The notes: a model not told the origin generated them from the letters alone. A DNA stretch of 11,355 nucleotides from Holosporales bacterium (GCA_031270515.1 JAISXM010000030.1:1-11355); one strand, 5' to 3'; positions 1 through 6,528 are shown, numbered from the stretch's first letter. Translations and numbers: made by a program.

Positions 1-52
1 CTGGCGGAGCACTGTGTCCGGCATGTATAATTCGCGCTAAAATTGTGTCCAT
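1..52 (-). CDS. Partial CDS, 5' end of a gene leaving the window; possibly MnmE (TrmE) tRNA-modification GTPase
   Basis: Reading the minus strand from an ATG at 52 gives an open frame that begins MDTILARIIHAGHSAPP and runs off the left edge. MnmE proteins typically begin M-(D/E/N)-T-I-x-A-x(5)-G-x-S-A, and the M-D-T-I, A6, G12, S14 and A15 positions match without a gap. MnmE is a GTPase that, with MnmG, modifies wobble uridine 34 of certain tRNAs in the cytoplasm. A GGA ribosome-binding site lies 7 nt before this ATG; an alternative in-frame ATG six bases upstream (58) would be too close to it. Only 17 residues are visible, so the family assignment is inference from a short match. The open frame itself and its ribosome site are directly visible. 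Confidence 0.4.
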   Translation of the reverse strand, partial: MDTILARIIHAGHSAPP

Positions 53-64
53 ATACATTTCCAT

Positions 65-129
65 ACAAACAATTTGAATTTTTAATTTCTAAAAACACTT
101 TGATTTGCGACGACGTTCAAATTGTTTGT
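65..129. repeat. 14-bp perfect inverted repeat with 37-nt spacer
   Basis: ACAAACAATTTGAA at 65-78 is the exact reverse complement of TTCAAATTGTTTGT at 116-129. The match resumes with CAT/ATG outside the arms after a one-base bulge. It lies directly upstream of the leftward gene at 1-52; the arm at 65-78 abuts the GGAA ribosome-binding region at about 59-62. It could be a hairpin in the 5' leader of that gene, or a DNA operator. The function is inference; the symmetry is directly visible. Confidence 0.6.
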
Positions 130-311
130 TATGGGGGACCTGGTGTATACGCATCGAAGCAACAATCCAACAATTTTCCGGCGATTAAGCATAGCGCATT
201 TTGCGCGACTTGTGTTGTGGTGTTGTTTTTTGTGTTTGTGTATATACGTTTACAAAAAATTAACGATTGCTATGGCATTATCAAGTTGTGACCGCTTGGC
301 GTACTTACCTC

Positions 312-419
312 ACACATCACCTCAAGCTGTCACACCTCGCTAAACTCAAGCGATCACATACCACATCACTTCAAGGATCACACATCACCTCAAGCGATCC
401 TCCCCCACCTCAAACGATC
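312..419. repeat. Five imperfect 20-bp direct repeats
   Basis: The unit is ACACATCACCTCAAGCGATC on the plus strand. Copies lie at 312-331, 336-355, 360-379, 380-399 and 400-419. The first two are each followed by a 4-base ACAC or ACAT spacer, and the last three are head to tail. CTCAA and a terminal GATC are the best kept parts; copy one ends TGTC. The array ends seven bases before the stop codon of the leftward amidotransferase-like gene, so it lies in that gene's 3' flank. It has no CRISPR-like spacers. Confidence 0.8.
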
Positions 420-425
420 ACGCAA

Positions 426-1280
426 TTAGCCCCTTGACGCGTCTATGAACGATTTGAAGAGTCCTGGGTCGATTGGGGTTGACAAAAATTCCGCATGCCA
501 TTGTACGCCGACGCAAAATTTCGATGAAGACGATTCGATTGATTCGACAACTCCATCGTCCGCGATCGCCGCAATTTTCAGCCCATGCCCAAGTGTTTTG
601 ACCGATTGATGGTGGTGGCTGTTCACGTCGAATTTTAAATCTGCCGCGCGCGGGGGGGGCGCCATCATCTGATCGCCAAACATTGCGTCCAAAAACAACT
701 CACATAGCCTCGTATTTGGTTGCACAGTAATCGAGTGTTGAGTATATACCAGCAGCTGTTCTTGGTTGTGCCAAATTGCCCCTGGAATTTCCTCTGCGAT
801 GTGCTGGAACAATGTTCCTCCGTGGATCACATTTATCAGCTGAGTGCCGTAATTAATGCCCAAAATCGGCTTATCCCTGTCCAACATTTGGCGCGCGATT
901 GCTATATCAAATTGCGTGCGTGTCGCGTGCGTCAGCGTAGTCTTGTGGTGAAACGTTTCCCCGTAAAATATGGGATCCACGTCTGCAGCTGTGCCGGATA
1001 TCAACAACCCATCCAAGATTTCCGCATATCGCGGCACGCTGGATAAGTTGTTGCATATGAGGACGGGAATTCCGCCGTAGCGCACAATTGCTTCGCTATA
1101 ACGGCGCCCGATGGCGTACCAGGGGTACTGCGAATAGCCGCCGTGTTCTCTGTATTTCTGGGCATTGATCGAGTCTATGACAATGCCAATGACGGGCGCG
1201 ACCACAGACGAATGGTCATATGACGCGACTTCGTAAAGACGAAGTAGTTCGGGACTGATTTCTGGCACAACTATCCTCAA
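426..1280 (-). CDS. Class I glutamine amidotransferase-like protein, peptidase C26 (PuuD-like) family, nucleophile Cys replaced by Asn
   Basis: The 284-residue protein matches the gamma-glutamyl-GABA hydrolase (PuuD/C26) family along its length. It has APVIGIVIDS near residue 28, the GRRYSEAIVRYGGIPVLI segment at 58-75, DGLLISG...DVDP at 90-103, GINYGTQLINVIHGG at 141-155, VNSHHHQ, and the terminal VQWHAE motif. Active members hydrolyse a gamma-glutamyl amide with a Cys-His-Glu triad. His262 and Glu264 are present, but the Cys of the GICxG nucleophile elbow is Asn143 (codon AAT at 852-854). The glycine-rich oxyanion segment is also altered to S-G-T-A-A-D. Hydrolase activity is therefore doubtful, although the frame is intact. 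The first possible start is a TTG at 1280, since an in-frame stop lies just upstream; no good ribosome-binding site is visible, and a GTG at codon 26 is an alternative. It lies 60 bp downstream of the NuoD-like gene on the same strand, so it may share its transcript. Confidence 0.85.
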   Translation of the reverse strand: MRIVVPEISPELLRLYEVASYDHSSVVAPVIGIVIDSINAQKYREHGGYSQYPWYAIGRRYSEAIVRYGGIPVLICNNLSSVPRYAEILDGLLISGTAADVDPIFYGETFHHKTTLTHATRTQFDIAIARQMLDRDKPILGINYGTQLINVIHGGTLFQHIAEEIPGAIWHNQEQLLVYTQHSITVQPNTRLCELFLDAMFGDQMMAPPPRAADLKFDVNSHHHQSVKTLGHGLKIAAIADDGVVESIESSSSKFCVGVQWHAEFLSTPIDPGLFKSFIDASRG

Positions 1281-1340
1281 TACTTATGTGTATTCGTAAC
1301 ATTACGTAGGCATATTCTTCATACGAAAAGTATTCCTGAG

Positions 1341-2495
1341 TTAAAAAACTGTAGAAATTCCCATCGATGCGATGATCAAATCCAAATCCATAATATTCTC
1401 CCCAATCGCGACAGACTCCAGCGCCTGCAATGCGCAAAACGTCGGCGAGTTCACCTTGCACCGCTGCAGCCGCGACTCGCCCCCGCCAACCAGCGACACC
1501 CCAAACTCGCCGTTCGCGCTTTCTATCGCGCTATATCGTTCTTTTATTGGATACGTTCCCTCGTTTATTTGCGTTTCATCCAAATCATCTGCGACAAAAA
1601 ATATGCGCTGATTCCTTACATCGATACAACTTGGTTTATGTAAATCCTGCGTATTCGTAAAACGGCTCAAGTTTTCGTGCATAATATCCAGGCTTTGCCC
1701 TATCTCTTCTACGCGCACATTAACCCGCGCCCACACATCGCCGCCCTCGCCCAAAATCGGCGAAAACTCCGCACCACTACCACCCGCCTCACCAAAGCAG
1801 CGCACATCATACCCGACCCCCGACGCACGCGCAGTCACCCCGGACAAATTGAAGCAGCTCACCGTCTCAGCACGCAAGCACGCGACCTTCATCGCGCGAT
1901 TTTTGAACAGCCGGCTCCTCAGCAGCGCCCAATTTATAGTCTTCCGAATCGACGCAACCTCATCAAAGAACTGCACAACCCCCTCAATCGCATCACGCGT
2001 CATGCAAACCATAGTGCCGCCGGGAATAAACAAATCCACAGGAATGCGCCGCCTCCAAAGTTTTTCGCACAGAGCCTCATACCGCCGTTGTATATGTTGA
2101 GTTTGCATATGCAGCGGATAAATGCCAACGGAGCTCGCGACCTTGCCCAGCGTCAATATGTGGTTCATGATGCGCTCCCCCTCGCACAAAATAACGCGCC
2201 CCACATACACCTCCGGAGGGATGTCCATATCCAGGAGGCGCTCCACCCCCTGCACGAACGCGAGCTCATGCGCCAAGCACGAGTGCGGCTCCAGGCGCCC
2301 GATGGTGCGTATGTTTTCGAGCAAATGCTGCTGCTCGAGCCGCTTGTCCACCGCCCGCACGCACTTGTCCACATCCACAAACAGCGCGACGATCTGCTCA
2401 TCGTTCACGGCCAACGATATGCGCCCATTAAACAGGTCAAACGTTTGCGTGTTTTTCTTTGACACGCGATTGCGGATAAACGTTTGTGGCGTCAT
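1341..2495 (-). CDS. nuoD: Divergent NuoD-like protein (complex I 49-kDa subunit family) lacking quinone-site residues
   Basis: NuoD is a peripheral-arm subunit of NADH:quinone oxidoreductase that forms much of the quinone pocket. This 384-residue protein is recognisable by GRLEPHSCLAHELAFVQGVERLL (66-88), RVILCEGERIMNHILTLG (100-117), RASGVGYDVR (223-232), RVEEIGQSLDIM (261-272) and ESANGEFGVSLVGGG (325-339). Several hallmarks are gone: the N-terminal G-P-Q-H-P-x-T-H-G motif with the quinone-site His, the Tyr of the R-x-D-Y motif (here R-L-E-P, Pro70), the H-I-G-Y-x-H segment, the strand-rich region before residue 320, and the terminal G-(D/E)-(V/I)-D-R (the protein stops after STVF). The ATG at 2495 has AGAG five bases upstream. 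No other complex I gene is adjacent, and an amidotransferase-like gene follows 60 bp downstream. It may be a repurposed paralogue or a decaying copy; whether a normal NuoD exists elsewhere cannot be seen here. Confidence 0.8.
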   Translation of the reverse strand: MTPQTFIRNRVSKKNTQTFDLFNGRISLAVNDEQIVALFVDVDKCVRAVDKRLEQQHLLENIRTIGRLEPHSCLAHELAFVQGVERLLDMDIPPEVYVGRVILCEGERIMNHILTLGKVASSVGIYPLHMQTQHIQRRYEALCEKLWRRRIPVDLFIPGGTMVCMTRDAIEGVVQFFDEVASIRKTINWALLRSRLFKNRAMKVACLRAETVSCFNLSGVTARASGVGYDVRCFGEAGGSGAEFSPILGEGGDVWARVNVRVEEIGQSLDIMHENLSRFTNTQDLHKPSCIDVRNQRIFFVADDLDETQINEGTYPIKERYSAIESANGEFGVSLVGGGESRLQRCKVNSPTFCALQALESVAIGENIMDLDLIIASMGISTVF

Positions 2496-2548
2496 ATGTT
2501 CTCTAATTGTGGCATAAACTGTACTCTACAAATGGTGTCATTTATTCT

Positions 2549-2611
2549 TTAATAATGGCGCAGCATACCTTAATAATGGCGTAGCATACCTTCTAACAGT
2601 GGCATAGTAAC
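2549..2611. repeat. Tandem 21-bp repeat between the outer-membrane protein gene and the NuoD-like gene
   Basis: TTAATAATGGCG(C/T)AGCATACC occurs head to tail at 2549-2569 and 2570-2590, differing at one base. A degenerate third unit at 2591-2611 keeps TGGC and ATAG, and an isolated related piece (ATTGTGGCATAAAC) lies near 2506-2519. The array occupies the whole spacer after the beta-barrel gene's stop and before the NuoD-like start. The role is unknown. Confidence 0.75.
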
Positions 2612-2615
2612 TGGT

Positions 2616-3701
2616 TTAGAATGTTGCGCCAATGCAGATCCCCCCTCGCAGATGAAAATGCTTAGTAAAAACATCCGTATGAAACTTTTCCAAAGGAATA
2701 ACCGCTACCTTCACCTTCGTCGCCTCAGCCTCCCCCTCATCCTCCTTATCCTTCTTCTCGCTCAGCACCCACGTCCCGCTGTGCTGAAAAAGACTCGAGT
2801 CCACCGCAATATTCCGCCCCGGGCTAATCGAAATCTCGGCTCCCACATAAACATTCTTCATAATATAATACCGAATCCCCACTGCTGGAAAAATATTTAC
2901 GCTTGAAACCCTAAGCTCCCCATTATCCACGAGCGTCACAACCGGAGATTGCTTCTCCTCATCCTCCACAGGAATAAGCTTCGTCAACCCGATCCCATGG
3001 CTAAACCCCATGACATTGTACACATCATTCAGCTCGTGGTGTCCGATAAACGACTGCGTCACAAACGTCTTGTTCCACTCCGCCCCCACGGACACATACA
3101 CGAGCAGGTTCGGGAGCGCCTTATACCCCAGCACCACGCTCCCCCCGTACGAGTACATCGGCTTCGCCTCCATCGCATACGGAGTCACCGAAAACGTGAC
3201 CTCCTTCTCATCCTGTATGAACCTGATGACCCTGGGGGGCTCCTTATCATCCCTTGCAACCTTCGCCGTGTTGTAGCAAAGGAAGGCCTTCACCCCAACA
3301 TACGCATTGCACACGAACTCGCGCCCAAAGCCGATCGCTGCGCCTCCGCTCCATGCATTTGCCGATGACCGAAAGAAGAGGGACTGCTGCGATGCGCTTT
3401 GGTCTTTGTTGCGGAAGTATTCATAGAATATGGCGTAGGCCTTTGACGCCATAAGCTCAACCAATATGCCGCTTGCAACAGGGGTCGCGGAGCAGCGCTC
3501 TGGGGTGAGGAGGAGCGTTGTTGCTGCCGCCGCGGCACACACCAGCAGATGCGTCGCCGGGGCGGAGCGCGAGGGGATGTGTTTGTCGAGTTGCGCGGGC
3601 CTGTGCGTTAATGCGGTGGCAAGTTCGTCTGGCACGGTTTGCGATACCGTCAACGCGGGGGCACGGGCTGGGGCAAGGCTGATTTTTCGTTTGGTTTGCA
3701 C
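2616..3701 (-). CDS. Outer-membrane beta-barrel protein, probable surface antigen
   Basis: The 361-residue protein has a hydrophobic export segment at about residues 51-65 (HLLVCAAAAATTLLL) followed by a C-S-A likely cleavage site. The remaining 290 or so residues show alternating polar and hydrophobic stretches typical of transmembrane beta strands, such as the VGIRYYIMKNVYVGAEISIS segment. It ends in an amphipathic strand closing with Phe (LRGGICIGATF), the usual recognition signal for the BAM barrel-assembly complex. A charged low-complexity stretch (EKKDKEDEGEAEATK, around 319-333) is probably an external loop. It resembles the general Omp/P44-type surface proteins of intracellular alphaproteobacteria, but no specific family is certain. 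The first possible start is a GTG at 3701, with no ribosome-binding site; this leaves an unusually long N-region of about 50 residues before the signal. The true start may be one of the internal GTG or TTG codons around residues 17-23. Confidence 0.75.
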   Translation of the reverse strand: MQTKRKISLAPARAPALTVSQTVPDELATALTHRPAQLDKHIPSRSAPATHLLVCAAAAATTLLLTPERCSATPVASGILVELMASKAYAIFYEYFRNKDQSASQQSLFFRSSANAWSGGAAIGFGREFVCNAYVGVKAFLCYNTAKVARDDKEPPRVIRFIQDEKEVTFSVTPYAMEAKPMYSYGGSVVLGYKALPNLLVYVSVGAEWNKTFVTQSFIGHHELNDVYNVMGFSHGIGLTKLIPVEDEEKQSPVVTLVDNGELRVSSVNIFPAVGIRYYIMKNVYVGAEISISPGRNIAVDSSLFQHSGTWVLSEKKDKEDEGEAEATKVKVAVIPLEKFHTDVFTKHFHLRGGICIGATF

Positions 3702-3785
3702 AAATATCTGTAAAATTTACGAGAGCGGATTCTTTTTTCTACCATAAATTAAGGAACGGCAAAAGCGCATGAACCGCCAATCGAA

Positions 3786-4502
3786 CTAGTCCGCGCAGAC
3801 AGCAGGAATCAACGGCCCAAAAGGGCTTTCGCCGCAGGTCTCTTGAGTGTCACTCGGTGTACTAGCATGCTTACGGCAAACATGAAGCAGTTTCTTAAGG
3901 AAATAGCCTGTCGCATGAAAACCACCTGATAGAACAAAACGGTAGATATTTGAAAGCGTACCTTCTCCATACAAACGCAGATTTATTGCATTTTGTTGTT
4001 CAGAAGGATACTCATTAAATTCCTGTAACGATGCTTGCATGTCATTCAAAAAATCACGATCAAATGTAGCTATCTCATTCAAAAAAACCCCAATATGAAG
4101 AGCGCATTCATTGCGGGAAACGGTCGCAACAAAATTCAGAATTGATTTATTATTGGGAAATATATCCACGAATTGACAGGCGCAATCATACGCGAATGCA
4201 TCAATGATCAATTCATATTGTCCTCCGGTTGAATCTCTAGCAATAAGAGTAACGCTTTTATCAGGGATAGCGATCGAAACGCAATTTACACCTGATTCAT
4301 TAGACCTGTTGCGAAGGTCCTTTTGGGCCGTTGATTCCTGCGGTGTTGACGCAGCTTTCTCAACAGGTCTATTATCGAAAAACATATCCACGAATTGACG
4401 GACACAACTATCTGAGGGTAAATCAATGTTCAACTCCGGATATTCTGCTGCTGAAGCACTAGCAATTGTGCAAAGACTTAACATAATTATATTTTTATTC
4501 AC
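3786..4502 (-). CDS. Small exported cysteine-rich protein with an internal duplication, unknown function
   Basis: I do not recognise the family. I chose a GTG start at 4502 because AAAGAGGA sits five bases upstream and the resulting 238-residue protein opens with a clean signal peptide (MNKNIIMLSLCTIASASA, cleavage near residues 18-19). The frame stays open to 4682, but that extension has no ribosome site and would bury the signal. The mature part has eight cysteines, consistent with disulfides in the periplasm or outside. A motif L-x-I-D-x(4)-D-x-C-x-x-Q-F-V-D-(M/I)-F-x-x-N-(K/R) occurs at about residues 24-45 and again 74 residues later, mirrored in the DNA by a 16-base identical stretch at 4162-4177 and 4384-4399. 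The gene is richer in A+T than the NuoD-like and beta-barrel genes beside it. It lies 84 bp upstream of the beta-barrel gene on the same strand. Confidence 0.7.
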   Translation of the reverse strand: MNKNIIMLSLCTIASASAAEYPELNIDLPSDSCVRQFVDMFFDNRPVEKAASTPQESTAQKDLRNRSNESGVNCVSIAIPDKSVTLIARDSTGGQYELIIDAFAYDCACQFVDIFPNNKSILNFVATVSRNECALHIGVFLNEIATFDRDFLNDMQASLQEFNEYPSEQQNAINLRLYGEGTLSNIYRFVLSGGFHATGYFLKKLLHVCRKHASTPSDTQETCGESPFGPLIPAVCAD

Positions 4503-4760
4503 AATATCCTCTTTAATATTAAAACTGTACCAGTGGAGAGAGTTGCCGCGCAGAAAACATCGCGATGAAAAACGTGCGTGTGTATCCGCGCAGTTCGTCA
4601 CACGCCTCCTCCCGCAAAATGCGACATAGACCGCCGTGCTATCCCATTGAGCTAATGTATCACTATATCTATCAAAAAGCAATGCCCTAAGTGATAATAT
4701 ATTTTACGATATCTTGCTCTAAATTGTTGTAGCGATTCGTCAACAAATGTCATCCACAGA

Positions 4761-4789
4761 TTGATATTAAGTTGCCGATTTCATATAAT
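4761..4789 (+). promoter_or_regulatory. Near-consensus sigma-70 promoter driving the tlc leader
   Basis: TTGATA at 4761-4766 matches five of six -35 bases. A 17-bp spacer follows, then a perfect TATAAT at 4784-4789. Transcription should begin near 4796 and run toward tlc, giving a leader of about 135 nt before the tlc start codon. Confidence 0.8.
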
Positions 4790-4818
4790 GGAGCATGTGT
4801 TCGTTCACAGGCCCATCG

Positions 4819-4887
4819 ATGGATTTCTATAAAAAGCGCGACGTGCGCTTCTCAACCTGGTTGAGGCGCGCGTTTTTTGCGTTCTGA
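4819..4887 (+). CDS. Possible 22-codon leader peptide spanning the terminator ahead of tlc
   Basis: An ATG at 4819 opens a complete short frame beginning MDFYKKRDVR and ending LRRAFFAF, with a TGA at 4885-4887. AGG lies seven bases before the ATG. The peptide is basic (four Arg, two Lys) and rich in Phe (five). The frame runs straight through the terminator hairpin, so ribosomes translating it could melt the hairpin and let transcription reach tlc. A frame this short can arise by chance, so this is a weak call that rests on position. Confidence 0.25.
   Translation: MDFYKKRDVRFSTWLRRAFFAF
4843..4878 (+). terminator. Intrinsic terminator or attenuator in the tlc leader
   Basis: The upper stem CTCAAC/GTTGAG (4851-4856 with 4860-4865) closes a CTG loop. 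Below it a T-G wobble and one T-C mismatch lead into a GCGC/GCGC lower stem (4845-4848 with 4868-4871), then six T at 4873-4878. It lies about 50 nt after the predicted transcription start and ends 52 nt before tlc. AAGCGC at 4834-4839 can instead pair with GCGCTT at 4845-4850, which would remove the lower stem, so two exclusive folds are possible. That is the layout of an attenuator. Confidence 0.7.
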
Positions 4888-4930
4888 TTTTTGTAAAACA
4901 TTGACCGCCTGATTTAAATAAGAGGAATTT

Positions 4931-6484
4931 ATGAGTGCGAAGGTCGATCAGCCAGCCCAGGAGTTTTCGGGGATACGTAATATTTTGTGGCCAATACATA
5001 ACCACGAAATGAAAAAGTTCATCCCTATGGGGCTGATGCTGATGTTTATTTTGTTTAACTACACGCTTATGCGTGACTCCAAAGACGCATTTGTCGTGAA
5101 AGCTCCCGGAGGCGGAGCCGAAGTTTTGAGCTTTTTGAAATTAGGCGGAGTTCTTCCGTGTGCGATGATATTCATGTTGATATACGCAAAGCTCGCAAAC
5201 GTGATGAGCAGTGAAAAGATTTTTTACGTGTTAATCACTTTTTTCATGGCATTTTTTGTCGTTTTTGGTTTCGTACTCAACCCGCTTAGCCCGATATTGA
5301 ACGCATCTCCGGATACGATTGAACAATGGAGAAGCGTTCTCCCCAAGTCGCTGTATTGGCCGATTGTGGCTGTTGCGAATTGGACGTTCAGTTTGTACTA
5401 CGTTATGGCCGAACTTTGGGGCAGCGTCGCTATTGGTCTGCTTTTTTGGCAGTTCGCAAATGCGACAACTAAAATAAGCGAGTCGAAAAGATTCTACGGT
5501 TTTTATGGGCTAATTGGAAACGTAGGTTTGATCGCGTCGGCTGGGTGCCTTACTGTCGGTGCAAATATTGGCCTGTCTGCCAAAGCAACAGGCACGACTA
5601 GGGGATATGGCAACGGGGTTGTGGAGAATCACTTCTTTATAACTTGTTGCATAGTTGCCGCATGTTTGATTATCATGTACATATATAGCTGGATACACAA
5701 AAACGTACTAACAGATCCCAATTTATTTGATCAAAGCCAAATTAAAACAAAGAAGTCAAAATTAAAGTTGTCCCTGTCTGAAAGTTTCAAGTGCATATTT
5801 CAGTCATCATATTTGGGCCTATTGCTTATGATTGTGCTTGGATACAATATATGCATGCCTTGCGTTGAGCTGATTTGGAAGAGCCAGTTAAATATTGCGT
5901 ATCCAGATCCGAACGATTATCTAAACATGATGGGGCGACTGAGCCTGTGCACGGGGGCATTCACCATTCTGTTTACAATCATCGGAATGAATATTTTGAG
6001 GCGGTGTTCGTGGCGCTTGGCGGCTTTGATTACGCCAATCATGTTTTTGTCGACTAGCGCTATTTTCTTTTTGCTGTTGAACTACACACGTGTCGCGGGG
6101 CCATTTGTTCCTGTCAATATGTGGTTTTTTTCGACAACTGTAGTTTTTGTGACCGTTTATGTTGGGCTTATTCAAAACGTGTGCTCTAAGGGGACAAAGT
6201 ACTCTCTCTTTGATTCAACGAAGCAAATGGCGTACATTCCGCTTGATCCGGAACTAAAAAGCAAGGGGCAAGCTGCGGTCGAAGTCGTTGGTGGGCGCTT
6301 AGGGAAGTCAGGTGGCGCGGCCATTATTTCGGCGATGCTGTCATTTGTGGGCGGAAATGCTACGCTTATATCGTTGACACCTTATGTGGGACCATTTATT
6401 TTGCTTATTGCTACGTTGTGGTTACTGTCGGTGTTTGGATTGAATAAGAAGTTTTTGGCGCTAACGAATAAAGAAAATGAGTAA
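4931..6484 (+). CDS. tlc: ATP/ADP translocase (nucleotide transporter, Tlc/NTT family)
   Basis: Tlc proteins sit in the inner membrane and exchange host ATP for bacterial ADP, letting intracellular bacteria use the host energy pool. The 517-residue protein follows rickettsial Tlc along its length and is of normal size. Family segments include the start of the first membrane helix, NYTLMRDSKDAFVV (43-56), AELWGSVAIGLLFWQFAN (160-177), a VELIWKSQL segment (312-320), SKGTKYSLFDSTKQMAYIPL, and KGQAAVEVVGGRLGKSGGA. Charged residues at Lys51, Glu161, Glu313 and Lys445 occupy the positions matching the four residues known to be needed in the plant plastid homologue. About a dozen hydrophobic segments are present. 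GAGGAA lies five bases before the ATG. Substrate (ATP/ADP rather than another nucleotide) is inferred from closeness to the rickettsial Tlc1 type. Expression may be gated by the leader terminator. Confidence 0.97.
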   Translation: MSAKVDQPAQEFSGIRNILWPIHNHEMKKFIPMGLMLMFILFNYTLMRDSKDAFVVKAPGGGAEVLSFLKLGGVLPCAMIFMLIYAKLANVMSSEKIFYVLITFFMAFFVVFGFVLNPLSPILNASPDTIEQWRSVLPKSLYWPIVAVANWTFSLYYVMAELWGSVAIGLLFWQFANATTKISESKRFYGFYGLIGNVGLIASAGCLTVGANIGLSAKATGTTRGYGNGVVENHFFITCCIVAACLIIMYIYSWIHKNVLTDPNLFDQSQIKTKKSKLKLSLSESFKCIFQSSYLGLLLMIVLGYNICMPCVELIWKSQLNIAYPDPNDYLNMMGRLSLCTGAFTILFTIIGMNILRRCSWRLAALITPIMFLSTSAIFFLLLNYTRVAGPFVPVNMWFFSTTVVFVTVYVGLIQNVCSKGTKYSLFDSTKQMAYIPLDPELKSKGQAAVEVVGGRLGKSGGAAIISAMLSFVGGNATLISLTPYVGPFILLIATLWLLSVFGLNKKFLALTNKENE

Positions 6485-6503
6485 ACGTAAATAATTAGGG
6501 AGA

Positions 6504-6528
6504 GGAGCCCTCTTGCATATTGGGCTCC
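6504..6528 (+). terminator. GC-rich hairpin just after tlc
   Basis: GGAGCCC (6504-6510) pairs perfectly with GGGCTCC (6522-6528) around an 11-nt loop, starting 19 nt after the tlc stop codon. No T-run follows, so it is either a weak terminator or a 3'-end stabilising stem. It runs straight into the repeated structured element listed next. Confidence 0.45.

Larger units (their letters stand above)
53..425. other. Intergenic region between the two leftmost genes
   Basis: This is an AT-rich stretch, notably T-rich around 215-270. It holds the inverted repeat at 65-129 and the direct repeats at 312-419. Two short plus-strand frames of 73-82 codons cross it, but they have no ribosome-binding site and no recognisable family, and I do not regard them as genes. 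No convincing sigma-70 promoter for the leftward gene could be fixed: a TATACA reading leftward near 145-152 has only a poor -35. Confidence 0.6.
4503..4930. other. Divergent intergenic region between the exported-protein gene and tlc
   Basis: This region separates the leftward and rightward gene blocks. Its right part holds the tlc promoter, leader peptide candidate and terminator listed separately. Its left part (4503-4700) contains a 10-bp palindrome CATCGCGATG (4558-4567), two copies of CCGCGCAG 40 bp apart, and a tRNA-D-arm-like string on the minus strand (4636-4654). A convincing promoter for the leftward gene could not be fixed; TTGCTT and TACATT reading leftward around 4650-4680 are weak candidates at 17-bp spacing. 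Confidence 0.6.

Noticed and set aside
43..343. Two overlapping short plus-strand frames near the left edge
   Set aside because: They have no ribosome-binding site, no family resemblance and low-complexity T-rich content, and they overlap each other and the inverted repeat.
312..419. Possible CRISPR array
   Set aside because: Units of 20 bp are head to tail or separated by 4 bases, are imperfect, and have no spacers of CRISPR length.
1677..2462. Long plus-strand frame of 261 codons opposite the NuoD-like gene
   Set aside because: It is a shadow of a GC-rich gene. The predicted protein is Arg/His/Pro-rich with no family features, while the minus strand matches NuoD motifs.
4636..4654. Minus-strand string TAGCTCAATGGGATAGCAC resembling a tRNA D-arm
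   Set aside because: No matching acceptor strand, five-pair anticodon stem or T-arm (GTTCRA) could be found at the right distances. At most it is a tRNA remnant; chance is possible.
4503..4682. N-terminal extension of the small exported protein to an ATG at 4682
   Set aside because: The extension has no ribosome site and would bury a clean signal peptide that begins at the GTG at 4502, where AAAGAGGA is correctly spaced.
4893..4903. A third match (minus strand, TCAATGTTTT) to the core of the structured element, inside the tlc leader
   Set aside because: Only the core string matches. The outer stem is absent, so chance in AT-rich DNA is more likely.
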